Assembly: GCF_021026195.1 (NCBI RefSeq)
Contig: NZ_JAJNCT010000025.1
Coordinates: forward strand, 190,326 to 254,325
Reading direction: 5' to 3'
DNA: 64,000 nucleotides
Origin: Comamonas koreensis
GTDB taxonomy: Bacteria > Pseudomonadota > Gammaproteobacteria > Burkholderiales > Burkholderiaceae_C
Below the pieces are notes generated by a model. The model worked only from the letters and a program-made list of their open reading frames with translations. It did no database searches and was not told the DNA's origin. Position numbers and translations under genes: made by a program. Shown here piece by piece: positions 1 to 10,119 of the stretch (its first letter is position 1; each line of letters begins with the position of its first letter).

Positions 1-1
1 G

Positions 2-367
2 GCGCAGTGCCACCAGCCGCTGCAGTCCCCCATCGTCGGCTTTGTGGTCAAGGACCGCACCGGCCAGGCCGTGTTTGGTGACAACAGCTATTTGAGCTAT
101 CTGGGCCAGCCCGTGGCCTGTGCCAGCGGCCAGGTCCTGCAGGCCGAGTTCAGTTTTGACATGCCCCGCATGCCGGTGGGCCATTACGCGATCGACGTCG
201 CGCTGGCCGATGGCTCGCAGCACGACCATGTGCAGCAGCACTGGATCCAGGATGCGCTGCACTTCAAGTCCGAGTCCACGAACATGGCCACCGGTCTGCT
301 TGGCATTCCGATGCGGTCCATCGTGCTGCAGGCCGGACAGGCGCAACAGGAAATCTCTTCCCCATGA
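2..367 (+). CDS. wzt: Wzt-type O-antigen ABC exporter ATPase, C-terminal part only (5' end outside window)
   Basis: The open frame runs in from the left edge and ends at a TGA overlapping the next ATG (ATGA), so only the last 121 residues are visible. They match the C-terminal carbohydrate-binding beta-sandwich of Wzt proteins: a '[14 protein letters not shown]' strand, then alternating beta strands ending in '[14 protein letters not shown]'. In ABC-dependent O-antigen export this domain recognises the capped end of the polymer before transport across the inner membrane. The nucleotide-binding half must lie upstream. A separate complete wzm-wzt pair lies at 22.7-24.9 kb, so this would be a second exporter. 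Assignment to Wzt rather than another beta-sandwich rests on these strands and the neighbouring glycan genes. Confidence 0.7.
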   Translation, partial: AQCHQPLQSPIVGFVVKDRTGQAVFGDNSYLSYLGQPVACASGQVLQAEFSFDMPRMPVGHYAIDVALADGSQHDHVQQHWIQDALHFKSESTNMATGLLGIPMRSIVLQAGQAQQEISSP

Positions 368-3210
368 ACCGTATGACAGACCTCCAAGGGCAGGCACGCG
401 CCGACTATGACTGGCTGCACCCCGCCGCCTTGATGGAACCCTACCATCTGACCCACCCTGCGCCCTGGGCGGGGCATATCCCGTTTGCCGCCTGGCTGAT
501 GGCGGTGGCGCAGCCGCACAGCTTGGTAGAGCTTGGGGCTTATTCGGGCATCTCCTACCTGGCTTTTTGCCAGGCGATTGTCCAGCAAGGCTTGTTGACG
601 CGCACCTATGCGGTCGACACCTGGGAGGGTGATGCGCATGCCGGCGCCTACGGCGAGGGCATTTATGCCAGCCTGCGCCAGGCCCATGACCCGCACTACA
701 CCCAGTTCTCGACCTTGATGCGCATGCGTTTTGACGAAGCCTTGCCCAGCTTTGCCGATGGCAGTGTCGATGTGCTGCATATTGATGGCCTGCATACCTA
801 CGAGGCGGTGCGCCATGATTTCGAGACCTGGCTGCCCAAGCTGAGCGAGCGCGGTGTGGTGTTGTTCCACGACAGCAATGTGCACCGTGATGACTTTGGC
901 GTGCACCAGCTCTGGGCGGAGCTAGAGGGGCGTTACCCGAGCCTGCACTTTCCGCACAGCAATGGCCTGGGCGTACTGCTGGTGGGCGCGCAGCAGCCTG
1001 CGTTGCTGCGCCGGCTGTGTGACCGCAGTGATGCGGCCTTCCAACGTGATGTCTGCCGGGTGTTTGCCGCGCTGGGAGCACGGCTGGAGGCCAAGGCCGA
1101 GATGATGGCGCTGCAGCATGCGCTGGGTAACCAGCAGCAGCAGATACAGTCGCTGGAGGCGGCGGGCCAGCAGCGCCACAGCTGGATTGAAAAGCTCGAT
1201 GGCGATATCCGCAGCCTGGAGCTGGAGCGCGAGCAGCTGCGTGCGCATTTGGAGGGCTCCCAGGCCCAGGCCCAGCACAGCCAGAATGCGCTGGAGCAAG
1301 CCCAGGCGCAGGCCCAGTGGCTGACGGCGCGCCAGCAGCAGCAAGACATCAAGCTGCTGGCCCTGCAGCAGGATGTGGCCCAAAAACAGTGGCAGATCGA
1401 GCAGCAGACCCAGCAGATGCAGGCGCTGGCACGCCAGTTGTCGCCGCTGTGGCGCATCACTGATTTGCTGCGCAAAGGCAAGAGGGCGGTTTTCAGGATC
1501 AAGCAAAAGCTGGCGCCTTATGAACCAGCCGGTGTACGCAAGGTGCGCCACGCGCTGCGCCGCAGGATGCGGCAGGCAAGTGGCACGCCAATGCCGGCGG
1601 TAGCGTTGCTGCCCGGCAGCAACCGCCATTACGGCATTTTGGCAACGGCCCACACGCAGTTTGTCGCGCATGCGCTGGCCCAGGCGCTGCGCAAGGCGGG
1701 CTTCGAGGTGAGCCTGTTCCAGGATGTGCCGCCCGAAGGCTTTGGGCTCGACATGTACATCGTGGTCTGCCCACAGATGTTCAAGCAACTGCCGCCGGGC
1801 GAAAAGCGCATCGTGTTCCAGATGGAGCAAAGCGTCAGCCCGCGCTGGTTCACCGACGACTACCTGGCCATCTTGGAGAATTCGCTGTCCGCCTGGGACT
1901 ATGCGCCGGCCAACCTGGCCTTTTTGGAGACCAAGGGCATTCGTTACCCGCATACCTTTCTGGTGCCGATTGGCGGGGTGGCGGGTTACTCGCAGCTGTT
2001 GCAGGAATGCGGTGAGCCGGCATTGCCGGCGCTGGAACCCAGCTGCGATGTGCTGTTCTACGGCGATGTGAATGCGCCGCGCCGGCAGGAGATGCTGCAG
2101 GCTTTGCAGCGCCAGTTCTCGGTGCGCATCGAAGGCAATCTGTTTGGCGATGCCTTGCGACAGGCCGTGCGCCAGGCGCGTGTGGTCGTCAATATCCACT
2201 ACTACGAAGGCGCCTTGCTGGAAACCACCCGGGTGTACGAATGCCTGAGCCTGGGTACACCGGTGGTCACTGAAAGCAGTGCCGATATCCACCAGCACAG
2301 CGCCTTGCTGAACAACCCTGCACTGAGGGTGACGCCAGTGGGCGATGCCCAGGCCATGGTGCAGGCGGTGCAGGAGATGCTGCAGCAGCAAGCGCAGGCG
2401 CCTGCGCAGGTGCAACAAGGGCTGGCAGACGAGATCGCCCGCAGCGGCCAGCAGTTTGAGTTCATGGTGCTGCGCGCGCTGTATGCGCTGGGCCGCATAG
2501 ATACAGCACAGTGGGAGGCCCTGACAGTGGCGCAACCACTGCCAGGCAGCTGCATGGTGTTGAGCATGCCCGAGACGGTGCGCCGCCGTGCGCATTTCGT
2601 CGAGCAGACCTTGCCGGGTCTGCAGAGGGAGGTGAGCGTGTTTGATGGCGTGCGCTACAGCCCGGGCTGGCTGGGCTGTGCGATGAGCTACCAGTACCTG
2701 GCGCGCAAGGCCTTACAGACCGGTGCGACGCAGCTGGAGATCATGGAAGACGATGTCGAGATGCCACCCGACTATGCCCAGCGCCGCGCTCGGGTGGATG
2801 GCTGGCTGGCCGCACATGAGGGCGAGTGGGACATCTTTGCCGGCCTGATTGCCAAGATCCACCCAGGCACCCAGGTGCTGGAGGTGCTGGAGCAGAACGG
2901 CGAAACCTTTGTGGTGCTGGACCGCATGACCAGCATGGTGCACAACATCTACGCCCAGCCCGCGCTGGAGGCGTTGTCGCAGTGGGATTCCTCCATCCGC
3001 GACCCGCACACCAACACCATCGACAGCTACCTGCAGGGCCGCGCGCAGATGCGGGTCGTCACCACCTTGCCTTTCCTGGTGGCCCATACCACCGATATGG
3101 ATTCCTCGCTCTGGGGCATCAACAACCACGAATACCTGGCCGTCATCTACAAGGCGGAGCAGGATTTGCGGCAGCTGGTGGATCGTTTCAAGCAGGCACA
3201 AAGCCGTTAA
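364..3210 (+). CDS. Fused methyltransferase / coiled coil / glycosyltransferase / GT25-like protein (948 aa)
   Basis: Four parts can be read. Residues ~20-215 are a Methyltransf_24-type class I SAM methyltransferase ([14 protein letters not shown] motif I, '[11 protein letters not shown]', 'VLFHDSN'). Residues ~240-358 are a Gln-rich coiled coil. Residues ~420-715 look like a GT-B glycosyltransferase-like half ('VFQMEQS', then '[13 protein letters not shown]'). Residues ~728-948 resemble family GT25 LPS glycosyltransferases ('[16 protein letters not shown]', then 'MEDDVEMP'). The ATG overlaps the stop of the Wzt-type gene, so the two are translationally coupled, and this product probably modifies or extends the glycan that Wzt exports. 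Methyltransferase plus coiled coil recalls WbdD, where the coil acts as a chain-length ruler; that parallel is my inference. The terminator at 3230-3265 ends the unit. Confidence 0.72.
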   Translation: MNRMTDLQGQARADYDWLHPAALMEPYHLTHPAPWAGHIPFAAWLMAVAQPHSLVELGAYSGISYLAFCQAIVQQGLLTRTYAVDTWEGDAHAGAYGEGIYASLRQAHDPHYTQFSTLMRMRFDEALPSFADGSVDVLHIDGLHTYEAVRHDFETWLPKLSERGVVLFHDSNVHRDDFGVHQLWAELEGRYPSLHFPHSNGLGVLLVGAQQPALLRRLCDRSDAAFQRDVCRVFAALGARLEAKAEMMALQHALGNQQQQIQSLEAAGQQRHSWIEKLDGDIRSLELEREQLRAHLEGSQAQAQHSQNALEQAQAQAQWLTARQQQQDIKLLALQQDVAQKQWQIEQQTQQMQALARQLSPLWRITDLLRKGKRAVFRIKQKLAPYEPAGVRKVRHALRRRMRQASGTPMPAVALLPGSNRHYGILATAHTQFVAHALAQALRKAGFEVSLFQDVPPEGFGLDMYIVVCPQMFKQLPPGEKRIVFQMEQSVSPRWFTDDYLAILENSLSAWDYAPANLAFLETKGIRYPHTFLVPIGGVAGYSQLLQECGEPALPALEPSCDVLFYGDVNAPRRQEMLQALQRQFSVRIEGNLFGDALRQAVRQARVVVNIHYYEGALLETTRVYECLSLGTPVVTESSADIHQHSALLNNPALRVTPVGDAQAMVQAVQEMLQQQAQAPAQVQQGLADEIARSGQQFEFMVLRALYALGRIDTAQWEALTVAQPLPGSCMVLSMPETVRRRAHFVEQTLPGLQREVSVFDGVRYSPGWLGCAMSYQYLARKALQTGATQLEIMEDDVEMPPDYAQRRARVDGWLAAHEGEWDIFAGLIAKIHPGTQVLEVLEQNGETFVVLDRMTSMVHNIYAQPALEALSQWDSSIRDPHTNTIDSYLQGRAQMRVVTTLPFLVAHTTDMDSSLWGINNHEYLAVIYKAEQDLRQLVDRFKQAQSR

Positions 3211-3229
3211 GCCCCAAGCCCGGATGGAA

Positions 3230-3265
3230 AAAATCCCGCACCGGCCGAGCCGTGTGCGGGATTTT
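3230..3265. terminator. Bidirectional intrinsic terminator
   Basis: A perfect 12-bp stem (AAAATCCCGCAC and its complement) with a 12-base loop lies between two convergent genes, the glycosyltransferase fusion and the LysM gene. A-rich and T-rich ends flank the stem, so it can terminate in both directions. Confidence 0.85.
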
Positions 3266-3286
3266 CGATGCAGGGCTGGGCCGGGA

Positions 3287-3757
3287 TTACAGCGCAGGAA
3301 TGCGCAGCTTCTGGCCGGGGTAGATCTTGTTGGGATCGCTCAGCATCGGCTTGTTGGCTTCGAAGATGGTCATGTACTTGTTGGCATCACCGTACATCTT
3401 CTTGGAGATACCCGACAGCGTGTCGCCCGAGACCACATCGTAGTACTTGGCTTCGGGCTCGGGATTGGTGACGCTCATCTGGTTATCAACGTCGCTGACG
3501 CTGGAGACATTGCCGCAGCACAGCGTGACTTTTTCCTTGGCGGCTTGGGTGGGGGCCACACCGGTGACGGTGACCTTGCCGGCATCAAAGGCCACCTTCA
3601 CATCGGACACGCCCAGGTTCTGCGTGCCAATGTATTTTTCGATGGCCGCACCTGCCGCCGCGTTCAGGTCTTGTGGTGCGCTGGCGGTGGCAGCTGCCGC
3701 TTCTTTGCCGCCAAACAATTTTTCACCGGCTTCCTTGATAAAACTGAACAGTCCCAT
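3287..3757 (-). CDS. kbp: BON-LysM domain protein (Kbp/YgaU type)
   Basis: This 156-residue protein has the two-domain layout of E. coli Kbp (YgaU, 149 aa): an amphipathic N-terminus (MGLFSFIKEAGEKLFG), a BON domain at ~25-92 and a LysM domain at ~104-154 ('YYDVVSGDTLSGISKKMYGDA' region, ending 'IYPGQKLRIPAL'). In E. coli the family binds potassium and acts in osmotic adaptation. There is no signal peptide, so it is probably cytoplasmic despite LysM. An adjacent Cys pair (TLCCGN) sits in the BON domain where I would expect aliphatic residues. The gene stands alone with its own terminator. An AGGAGT ribosome site lies just upstream of the ATG. Confidence 0.88.
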   Translation of the reverse strand: MGLFSFIKEAGEKLFGGKEAAAATASAPQDLNAAAGAAIEKYIGTQNLGVSDVKVAFDAGKVTVTGVAPTQAAKEKVTLCCGNVSSVSDVDNQMSVTNPEPEAKYYDVVSGDTLSGISKKMYGDANKYMTIFEANKPMLSDPNKIYPGQKLRIPAL

Positions 3758-3924
3758 GGTGACTCCTAGAGGGTTGGTTACAGGAACTGCCCAATATATA
3801 GGGGTTTGGGAACGCGATGAAGTCAGACGATGTCGCTTGAAAATAATTCACAGTGGCGCCGGGATGACTCTTGAACCTCAGGTTGTTGCACCTGCAACAA
3901 GGCGGGCGGACAAAAAGGCCGATA

Positions 3925-4707
3925 ATGCCGCCCATGCATTTTCTGGCCATCGACGTAGGGAACACGCGCCTCAAGTGGGCGATGTATGACGCAGCACAAC
4001 CTGGCGCCGCTGTGCTGGCCCATGGGGTGGAGTTTTTGGACAACATCGAGCGCCTGGCTGAGGGCAGCTGGGCCGAGCTGCCGGAGCCGCAACACATGCT
4101 CGGCTGCGTGGTGGCGGGCGATGTGGTGCGCCGCCGCGTGCAGGCGCAGATGGACATCTGGGATCTGGCACCCAACTGGGTGGTGTCCTCCAACGCCGAG
4201 GCGGGCCTGACCAATGGCTACGACCACCCCAGCCGCCTGGGCACGGACCGCTGGGTGGCCATGGTGGGCGCCTGGCACCATGTGCTGGCCCAGGGGCGCC
4301 AGCGCCCGGTGGTCGTGGTCATGGTGGGCACGGCGGTCACTGTCGAAGCCATTGATGCCGATGGCAAGTTTCTGGGGGGCTTGATCCTGCCGGGCCACGG
4401 CATCATGCTCAAGGCACTGGAATCGGGCACCGCCGGTCTGCATGTGCCGACGGGAGAGGTACGGCCTTTTCCCACCAACACCAGCGATGCGCTGACCAGC
4501 GGCGGCACCTATGCGATTGCCGGTGCGGTCGAGCGCATGGTGCAGCATGTGATTGCCCACTGCGGGCAGGAGCCCGCCTGCGTCATGACAGGCGGTGCGG
4601 GCTGGAAAATGATGCCAAGCATGACGCGGCCTTTCGAGCTGGTCGAAAACCTGATCTTTGACGGCCTGCTGCATATCGCCCACAGCCGTTTTGGTTCGAA
4701 AGCCTGA
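3925..4707 (+). CDS. coaX: Type III pantothenate kinase
   Basis: CoaX phosphorylates pantothenate with ATP, the first step of coenzyme A synthesis. The sequence carries the ASKHA phosphate-1 motif '[10 protein letters not shown]' at the N-terminus, '[11 protein letters not shown]', '[13 protein letters not shown]' with catalytic and substrate residues, 'GGLILPG' and a C-terminal 'VMTGGAG' adenosine motif. At 260 residues it has normal length. I chose the ATG at 3925 because AAGG lies 6 bases upstream; an ATG at 3934 is the alternative, and in-frame starts further upstream add a tail foreign to the family. birA, often next to coaX in related bacteria, is not adjacent here. Confidence 0.93.
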   Translation: MPPMHFLAIDVGNTRLKWAMYDAAQPGAAVLAHGVEFLDNIERLAEGSWAELPEPQHMLGCVVAGDVVRRRVQAQMDIWDLAPNWVVSSNAEAGLTNGYDHPSRLGTDRWVAMVGAWHHVLAQGRQRPVVVVMVGTAVTVEAIDADGKFLGGLILPGHGIMLKALESGTAGLHVPTGEVRPFPTNTSDALTSGGTYAIAGAVERMVQHVIAHCGQEPACVMTGGAGWKMMPSMTRPFELVENLIFDGLLHIAHSRFGSKA

Positions 4708-4820
4708 CACTTATCCACATGCCGTTACAGCGATAGTCCCCGGATTGGCCAAGGCCCGGCGGTGCGGCGGAAGGGCAATGCGATAATGGACGGTTATTTG
4801 TTGAACTACCTGTACTGACC

Positions 4821-5876
4821 ATGATTCTCGTCACCGGAGGCGCCGGCTTTATCGGCTCGAATTTTGTGTTGGACTGGCTGGCGGGTTCTGATGAGCCGGT
4901 GGTCAATCTCGACAAGCTGACCTACGCGGGCAATCTGCATAACTTGGCCAGCCTGCAGGGCGACAGCCGCCACCATTTTGTCCATGGCGATATCGGTGAC
5001 CGCGCACTGCTCGACCGCCTGCTGGCCGAGCACCAGCCGCGTGCCATCGTGCACTTTGCGGCCGAGAGCCATGTGGACCGCTCGATCCATGGCCCCGAGG
5101 ATTTCATCCAGACCAATGTGGTGGGTACCCTGCGCCTGCTGGAGGCCGCACGTGCCTACTGGAGTGGCCTGGAAGGCGAGCGCAAGACCGGTTTCCGCTT
5201 TCTGCACGTATCGACCGATGAGGTCTACGGCAGCCTGGAGAAGGACGACCCGGCCTTCACAGAAACCCATAACTTCGAGCCCAACAGCCCCTACAGCGCC
5301 AGCAAGGCGGCTAGCGACCACCTGGTGCGTGCCTGGTTCCACACCTATGGCCTGCCGGTGCTGACCACCAACTGCTCGAACAACTACGGCCCCTACCACT
5401 TCCCCGAGAAGCTGATCCCGCTGATGATCGTCAACGCGCTGGCGGGCAAAAACCTGCCGGTGTATGGCGACGGCATGCAGATCCGTGACTGGCTTTATGT
5501 CAAGGACCACTGCAGCGCCATCCGCCGTGTGCTGGAAGCGGGCCGTCTGGGCGAGACCTACAACGTGGGCGGCTGGAACGAGATGCCCAATATCGAGATC
5601 GTCAAGCATGTCTGCAGCCTGCTCGACGCGCAACGCCCACGCGCCGATGGCCAGTCCTATGCCGAGCAGATCAGCTATGTGAAGGACCGCCCCGGCCATG
5701 ACCGCCGCTATGCGATCGATGCACGCAAGCTGGAGAAGGAGCTGGGCTGGAAGCCGGCAGAAACCTTTGACAGCGGCATCCGCAAGACCGTGCAGTGGTA
5801 CCTGGACCACCAGGACTGGGTGGCCCAGGTGCAGTCGGGTGACTACAAGGACTGGGTCAGCAAACAGTACGCCTGA
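4821..5876 (+). CDS. rfbB: dTDP-glucose 4,6-dehydratase
   Basis: RmlB converts dTDP-glucose to dTDP-4-keto-6-deoxyglucose, the second step to dTDP-L-rhamnose. It is an extended short-chain dehydrogenase with an N-terminal NAD loop '[10 protein letters not shown]', '[11 protein letters not shown]', the active-site 'STDEVYG' and the catalytic Tyr-Lys pair in '[10 protein letters not shown]'. The length (351 aa) is typical. It is the first gene of an rfbB-D-A-C operon whose product would feed the rhamnosyltransferase-like genes at 32.6-34.4 kb. It starts at ATG 4821, 113 bases after coaX. Confidence 0.96.
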   Translation: MILVTGGAGFIGSNFVLDWLAGSDEPVVNLDKLTYAGNLHNLASLQGDSRHHFVHGDIGDRALLDRLLAEHQPRAIVHFAAESHVDRSIHGPEDFIQTNVVGTLRLLEAARAYWSGLEGERKTGFRFLHVSTDEVYGSLEKDDPAFTETHNFEPNSPYSASKAASDHLVRAWFHTYGLPVLTTNCSNNYGPYHFPEKLIPLMIVNALAGKNLPVYGDGMQIRDWLYVKDHCSAIRRVLEAGRLGETYNVGGWNEMPNIEIVKHVCSLLDAQRPRADGQSYAEQISYVKDRPGHDRRYAIDARKLEKELGWKPAETFDSGIRKTVQWYLDHQDWVAQVQSGDYKDWVSKQYA

Positions 5877-5933
5877 CGGCGGGACGGAGGCGTACCGGGC
5901 AACTGCGTGCCGGGCGCCTTACAGGACGATGCG

Positions 5934-6827
5934 ATGAAAATACTGTTGTTGGGCAAGAACGGCCAGGTCGGTTGGGAACTGCAACGCAGCCTGCTGCCAC
6001 TGGGCGAAGTGGTGGCGCTGGACCGCGTCAGCGATCCGCACTGCGGTGACCTGCTGCGCCCCGGGGCACTGGCCGAGACCGTGCGGGCGCTGGCGCCCGA
6101 TGTGATCGTCAACGCGGCTGCCTATACCGCTGTGGACAAGGCCGAGAGCGAGTCCGAGGCCGCCCGTACCATCAATGCCGAGGCGGTGGGCGTGCTGGCG
6201 CGCGAGGCCCAGGCGCTGGGCGCCTGGCTGGTGCATTACAGCACCGACTATGTCTTCGATGGCGGTGGCGACCAGCCCTGGCAAGAGGACCAGGCCACCG
6301 GCCCGCTGTCGGTCTACGGCCAGACCAAGCTCGAAGGCGAGCAACAGATCGCCGCCAGCGGCGTGAAGCATCTGATCTTTCGCACCAGCTGGGTGTATGC
6401 AGCGCGTGGCGGCAACTTTGCCAAGACCATGCTGCGCCTGGCGCAGGAGCGCGACAAGCTGGCTGTCATCGACGACCAGTGGGGGGCGCCCACCGGTGCC
6501 GACCTGATCGCCGATGTGACCGCGCATGCGCTGCGCACCGCCCTGGCATCGGGTGACGACCTGAGCGGCATCTACCACCTGGTGGCGGGCGGTGAAACCA
6601 CCTGGAACCGCTATGCCCGCTTTGTGCTGGAGACGGCGCGCAAGATCAACCCGGCGCTGAATTTGACCGCGCAGGAAGTGCAGGCGGTCGACACCTCGGC
6701 CTTCCCCACACCAGCGCGCCGCCCCCACAATTCCCGTTTGAACACCGATAAATTGCAGCAGCGCTTTGCGCTGGATTTGCCTGATTGGCAGACCGGCGTG
6801 CAACGCATGCTGCAGGAGATTCTCTGA
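5934..6827 (+). CDS. rfbD: dTDP-4-dehydrorhamnose reductase
   Basis: RmlD catalyses the NAD(P)H-dependent last step giving dTDP-L-rhamnose. The protein (297 aa) shows the glycine-rich loop '[11 protein letters not shown]', '[13 protein letters not shown]', 'STDYVFDG' and the Tyr-Lys pair in 'YGQTKLEGE'. I placed the start at the ATG of '[10 protein letters not shown]', with AGGA nine bases upstream, because the in-frame extension upstream is not part of the fold. It lies 57 bases after rfbB and ends two bases before rfbA. Confidence 0.95.
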   Translation: MKILLLGKNGQVGWELQRSLLPLGEVVALDRVSDPHCGDLLRPGALAETVRALAPDVIVNAAAYTAVDKAESESEAARTINAEAVGVLAREAQALGAWLVHYSTDYVFDGGGDQPWQEDQATGPLSVYGQTKLEGEQQIAASGVKHLIFRTSWVYAARGGNFAKTMLRLAQERDKLAVIDDQWGAPTGADLIADVTAHALRTALASGDDLSGIYHLVAGGETTWNRYARFVLETARKINPALNLTAQEVQAVDTSAFPTPARRPHNSRLNTDKLQQRFALDLPDWQTGVQRMLQEIL

Positions 6828-6829
6828 AC

Positions 6830-7720
6830 ATGACAGTGCAAGCACGCAAAGGCATCATTTTGGCGGGCGGCTCCGGCACCCGCCTGCACCCGGCCACCCT
6901 GGCAGTCAGCAAGCAGCTGCTGCCGGTGTACGACAAGCCGATGATCTACTACCCGCTGACCACCTTGATGCTGGCGGGGATCAAGGAGATCCTGATCATC
7001 AGCACGCCGCAGGACACGCCGCGCTTCGAGCAGCTGCTGGGCGATGGCAGCCAGTGGGGCATCCACCTGGAATACGCGGTGCAGCCCAGCCCCGATGGGC
7101 TGGCGCAGGCCTTTTTGATTGGCGAGGACTTCCTGGCCGGTGCACCGAGTGCGCTGGTGCTGGGCGACAACATCTTCTATGGCCATGATTTCCACAAGCT
7201 GCTGGCCAGCGCGATGCAGCGCGATACGGGTGCCAGCGTCTTTGCCTACCATGTGACCGACCCCGAGCGCTATGGCGTGGCCGACTTTGACAAGCAGGGC
7301 AAAGTGCTGTCGCTGGAAGAAAAGCCAGCCAAGCCCAAGAGCAACTATGCAGTGACCGGCCTGTATTTCTACGACAGCCAGGTGGTGGAACTGGCCAAGA
7401 GCCTCAAGCCATCGCCGCGCGGCGAGCTGGAGATCACCGATCTGAACCGCCTGTACCTGGAAAAAGGTCAGCTGAGCGTGGAGATCATGGGCCGGGGCTA
7501 TGCCTGGCTGGATACCGGCACGCATGACAGCCTGCTGGATGCGGGGCAGTTCATTGCCACCCTGGAAAGCCGCCAGGGCCTGAAGATTGCCTGCCCCGAA
7601 GAGATCGCCTGGCGCAGCGGTTATATCGGCGACGAACAACTGGCTGCATTGGCCAAGCCTTTGGCCAAGAACGGCTACGGCCAGTACCTGCAGCGCCTGC
7701 TGCAGGAACCCAAGGAGTAA
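6830..7720 (+). CDS. rfbA: Glucose-1-phosphate thymidylyltransferase
   Basis: RmlA joins dTTP and glucose-1-phosphate to make dTDP-glucose, the entry step of rhamnose synthesis. It has the nucleotidyltransferase signature '[14 protein letters not shown]' with '[16 protein letters not shown]', a metal-binding '[10 protein letters not shown]', and '[12 protein letters not shown]'. With the start at ATG 6830 the product is 296 aa, the usual length; AGGAG lies upstream inside the end of rfbD. Two bases separate it from rfbD and four from rfbC, so translation is probably coupled. Confidence 0.96.
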   Translation: MTVQARKGIILAGGSGTRLHPATLAVSKQLLPVYDKPMIYYPLTTLMLAGIKEILIISTPQDTPRFEQLLGDGSQWGIHLEYAVQPSPDGLAQAFLIGEDFLAGAPSALVLGDNIFYGHDFHKLLASAMQRDTGASVFAYHVTDPERYGVADFDKQGKVLSLEEKPAKPKSNYAVTGLYFYDSQVVELAKSLKPSPRGELEITDLNRLYLEKGQLSVEIMGRGYAWLDTGTHDSLLDAGQFIATLESRQGLKIACPEEIAWRSGYIGDEQLAALAKPLAKNGYGQYLQRLLQEPKE

Positions 7721-7724
7721 GGCC

Positions 7725-8273
7725 ATGCAAGCCATCGATACGGCCCTGCCCGGTGTCAAGATCATCGAGCCCAAGGTGTTTGGCGACGCGCGCGGCTTTT
7801 TCTACGAAAGCTTCAACCAGCGGGCTTTTGATGCCGCAGTGGGGCAGCACTATGACTTTGTGCAGGACAACCATAGCAAGAGCAGCCGGGGGGTATTGCG
7901 TGGCCTGCATTACCAGCTGGAGCAGGCGCAGGGTAAGCTGGTGCGGGTGGTGCAAGGCCGGGTGATTGATGTGGCGGTCGATATCCGCAAAAGCTCGGCG
8001 ACTTTCGGCCACTGGGTGGCCGTCGAGCTGAGCGAAGACAACCAGCGCCAACTGTGGGTGCCGCCCGGTTTTGCACATGGATTTGTAGTGGTCAGTGATA
8101 CCGCCGAGTTTCTATACAAAACAACAGATTACTACGCGCCGGCCCACGAACGCTGCATTATCTGGAATGATGCACAGTTGTCGATTGACTGGCAGTTGAA
8201 TGGTCTGGAGCCGCAACTGTCGGCCAAGGACCAGCAGGGCAAAGCTTTTGCCGAGGCCGAGGTTTTTGCCTGA
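7725..8273 (+). CDS. rfbC: dTDP-4-dehydrorhamnose 3,5-epimerase
   Basis: RmlC epimerises C3 and C5 of the keto sugar. The 182-residue cupin shows 'DARGFFYESFN', the catalytic His in 'RGLHYQ', and 'WVPPGFAHGFVV'. The start at 7725 is set by AAGGAG eight bases upstream, spanning the rfbA stop; a longer in-frame reading back into rfbA gives non-homologous sequence. It is the last rfb gene and is followed by an imperfect hairpin with a T-run just before gspE. Confidence 0.96.
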   Translation: MQAIDTALPGVKIIEPKVFGDARGFFYESFNQRAFDAAVGQHYDFVQDNHSKSSRGVLRGLHYQLEQAQGKLVRVVQGRVIDVAVDIRKSSATFGHWVAVELSEDNQRQLWVPPGFAHGFVVVSDTAEFLYKTTDYYAPAHERCIIWNDAQLSIDWQLNGLEPQLSAKDQQGKAFAEAEVFA

Positions 8274-8327
8274 GTTTGCTTTTCCTCCCATTTGTCTCCC
8301 ATGCCTGACGCCTACACTGGGTGCCCT

Positions 8328-8368
8328 AAAGGCTAAGGGGATGAACACTACGCCTGCCTTAGGCTTTT
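8328..8368 (+). terminator. Candidate terminator or leader hairpin between rfbC and gspE
   Basis: Arms of 11 bases (AAAGGCTAAGG and CCTTAGGCTTT) pair at 10 of 11 positions around an 18-base loop and are followed by TTTT. It could end the rfb transcript. It sits only 15 bases upstream of the gspE ATG, so it could instead regulate read-through or translation of the secretion operon. The long loop lowers confidence. Confidence 0.45.
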
Positions 8369-8382
8369 GAGACCATAGACGC

Positions 8383-10119
8383 ATGAGCACCAGCACTATT
8401 GACGATTTCAGCGACGCAGCCCTGGCTATTGAGTCCGGGCGCCGCCCTTTGCTGGGTGAGATGCTGGTGCAGGGCGGCAAGCTGTCGCCGCGCGACCTGG
8501 AGCGTGCGCTGCAGGCGCAGCAGGAGATGGGCAGCCTCATCGGTCAGGTGCTGGTGCAGCTGGGTTTGGTCTCCGAGCTGGACCTGATGCACACCTTGGC
8601 CACCCAGCTGCAGATTCCTTTTACCTTGGGTACGGATTTCCCGGCTGAGGCGATCAGCGTGCCGGGCCTGATGCCCGAGTTCCAGCAGTCGCAGCATGTC
8701 TTCCCGCTGCAGCTGCAAGATGGTGTGCTGGATGTGGCGATGGCTTCGCCCCAGGATCCGTTTGTCATCAAGGCCCTGCAGATGTCGACCGGGCTGCAGA
8801 TTCGCCCGCACCTGGCGCTGCAGGCCGATATTGAAAAAGCGCTGCAGGAGCCTGAGCCCGAAGCCGAAGAAGACGACGGCGATGACATGTTTGGCGATGG
8901 CTCCGATGTGGGCGATTTTGTCGAGCATCTGAAGGACCTGGCCAGCGAGGCGCCGGTGATCCGTCTGGTCAACAGCATCATTGGCAAGGTGACCGATCTG
9001 CGCGCCTCAGATATCCACCTGGAGCCTTTTGACGATGGCCTGCATGTGCGCTACCGCGTCGACGGCGTGATCCACCCCGGTGAGCTGGTGCCGCCGCGCC
9101 TGTCGGCGGCCGTGGGCTCACGCGTCAAGCTGATGGCGCATCTGGATATTGCCGAGCGCCGCCTGCCGCAGGACGGCCGCATCAAGACCCGCGTCAAGGG
9201 TCGCGAGCTCGACCTGCGTGTCTCCACCGTGCCCACCGTGCATGGCGAGAGCATCGTGATGCGTGTGCTGGATCGCGCCAGCGTGCGGCTGCAGCTCGAA
9301 ACCATGGGCTTTGCCAAGGACACGCTGTCCAAGTTCAACGACCTGTTGGCCCGCCCACACGGTATTTTGCTGGTGACCGGGCCCACGGGTTCGGGCAAGA
9401 CCACGACCCTGTATGCAGCGCTGTCCAAGATTGACGCGCTCGAGAACAAGATCATCACGGTGGAAGACCCGGTCGAGTACCAGCTCGAAGGGATCAACCA
9501 GATCCAGGTGCATGCCCAGATCAACCTGACCTTTGCCAACGCGCTGCGCTCCATCCTGCGCCAGGATCCGGACATCATCATGATTGGTGAAATGCGCGAT
9601 GGCGAAACTGCGCAGATCGCGGTGCAGTCCGCGCTGACGGGTCACTTGGTGCTATCGACCCTGCACACCAACACCGCCGCCGGTGCCATCACCCGTATGC
9701 AGGATATGGGGGTGGAGAGCTACCTGATCACCTCCTCGGTCAACGGGGTGCTGGCCCAACGTCTGGTGCGTACCTTGTGCGGCAACTGCAAGGAGGCGTA
9801 TGAGCCTGGCGAGGAGGTGCGCAAGCGCTCCGGCCTGGCACGCTTCAGCGAGGTGGGCCAGCCCATCTACCGTGCGGTGGGCTGCAACGCCTGCCGCCAG
9901 ACTGGCTACAAGGGCCGTACCGGCATCCATGAGCTTTTCGTGCTCGATGAGCCGATGCGCAATGCCATCAATGCGGGCAAGGATTCGAACGAGCTGTTCA
10001 ACCTGGCGGCCAAATCCGGCATGCTGAGTCTGCACGAGGATGGCCTGCGCAAGGTGGCCGCCGGCATGACCACGTTGGACGAAGTCGCCCGCGTCACCCA
10101 GGACCAGATCGATGGCTGA
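8383..10119 (+). CDS. gspE: Type II secretion ATPase GspE
   Basis: GspE is the cytoplasmic hexameric ATPase that powers pseudopilus assembly. It shows an N-terminal GspE_N domain (~15-150), Walker A 'GPTGSGKTTT' at ~333, an Asp box with 'TVEDPVEYQ', Walker B 'DPDIIMIGEMRD', a His box around 'TGHLVLSTLHTN', and the four-Cys zinc motif (CGNC and CNAC). Its length (578 aa) is normal. It heads the operon in the order E-F-G-H-I-J-K-L-M-N-D, and its stop overlaps the gspF start by eight bases. An Asp/Glu-rich linker (EAEEDDGDD) separates the N-domain from the motor. Confidence 0.96.
   Translation: MSTSTIDDFSDAALAIESGRRPLLGEMLVQGGKLSPRDLERALQAQQEMGSLIGQVLVQLGLVSELDLMHTLATQLQIPFTLGTDFPAEAISVPGLMPEFQQSQHVFPLQLQDGVLDVAMASPQDPFVIKALQMSTGLQIRPHLALQADIEKALQEPEPEAEEDDGDDMFGDGSDVGDFVEHLKDLASEAPVIRLVNSIIGKVTDLRASDIHLEPFDDGLHVRYRVDGVIHPGELVPPRLSAAVGSRVKLMAHLDIAERRLPQDGRIKTRVKGRELDLRVSTVPTVHGESIVMRVLDRASVRLQLETMGFAKDTLSKFNDLLARPHGILLVTGPTGSGKTTTLYAALSKIDALENKIITVEDPVEYQLEGINQIQVHAQINLTFANALRSILRQDPDIIMIGEMRDGETAQIAVQSALTGHLVLSTLHTNTAAGAITRMQDMGVESYLITSSVNGVLAQRLVRTLCGNCKEAYEPGEEVRKRSGLARFSEVGQPIYRAVGCNACRQTGYKGRTGIHELFVLDEPMRNAINAGKDSNELFNLAAKSGMLSLHEDGLRKVAAGMTTLDEVARVTQDQIDG

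Noticed and set aside
4711..4719. TTATCCACA, a perfect DnaA-box match upstream of rfbB
   Set aside because: It is single, with no cluster of boxes, AT-rich unwinding region or dnaA/dnaN nearby, so it is most likely chance.
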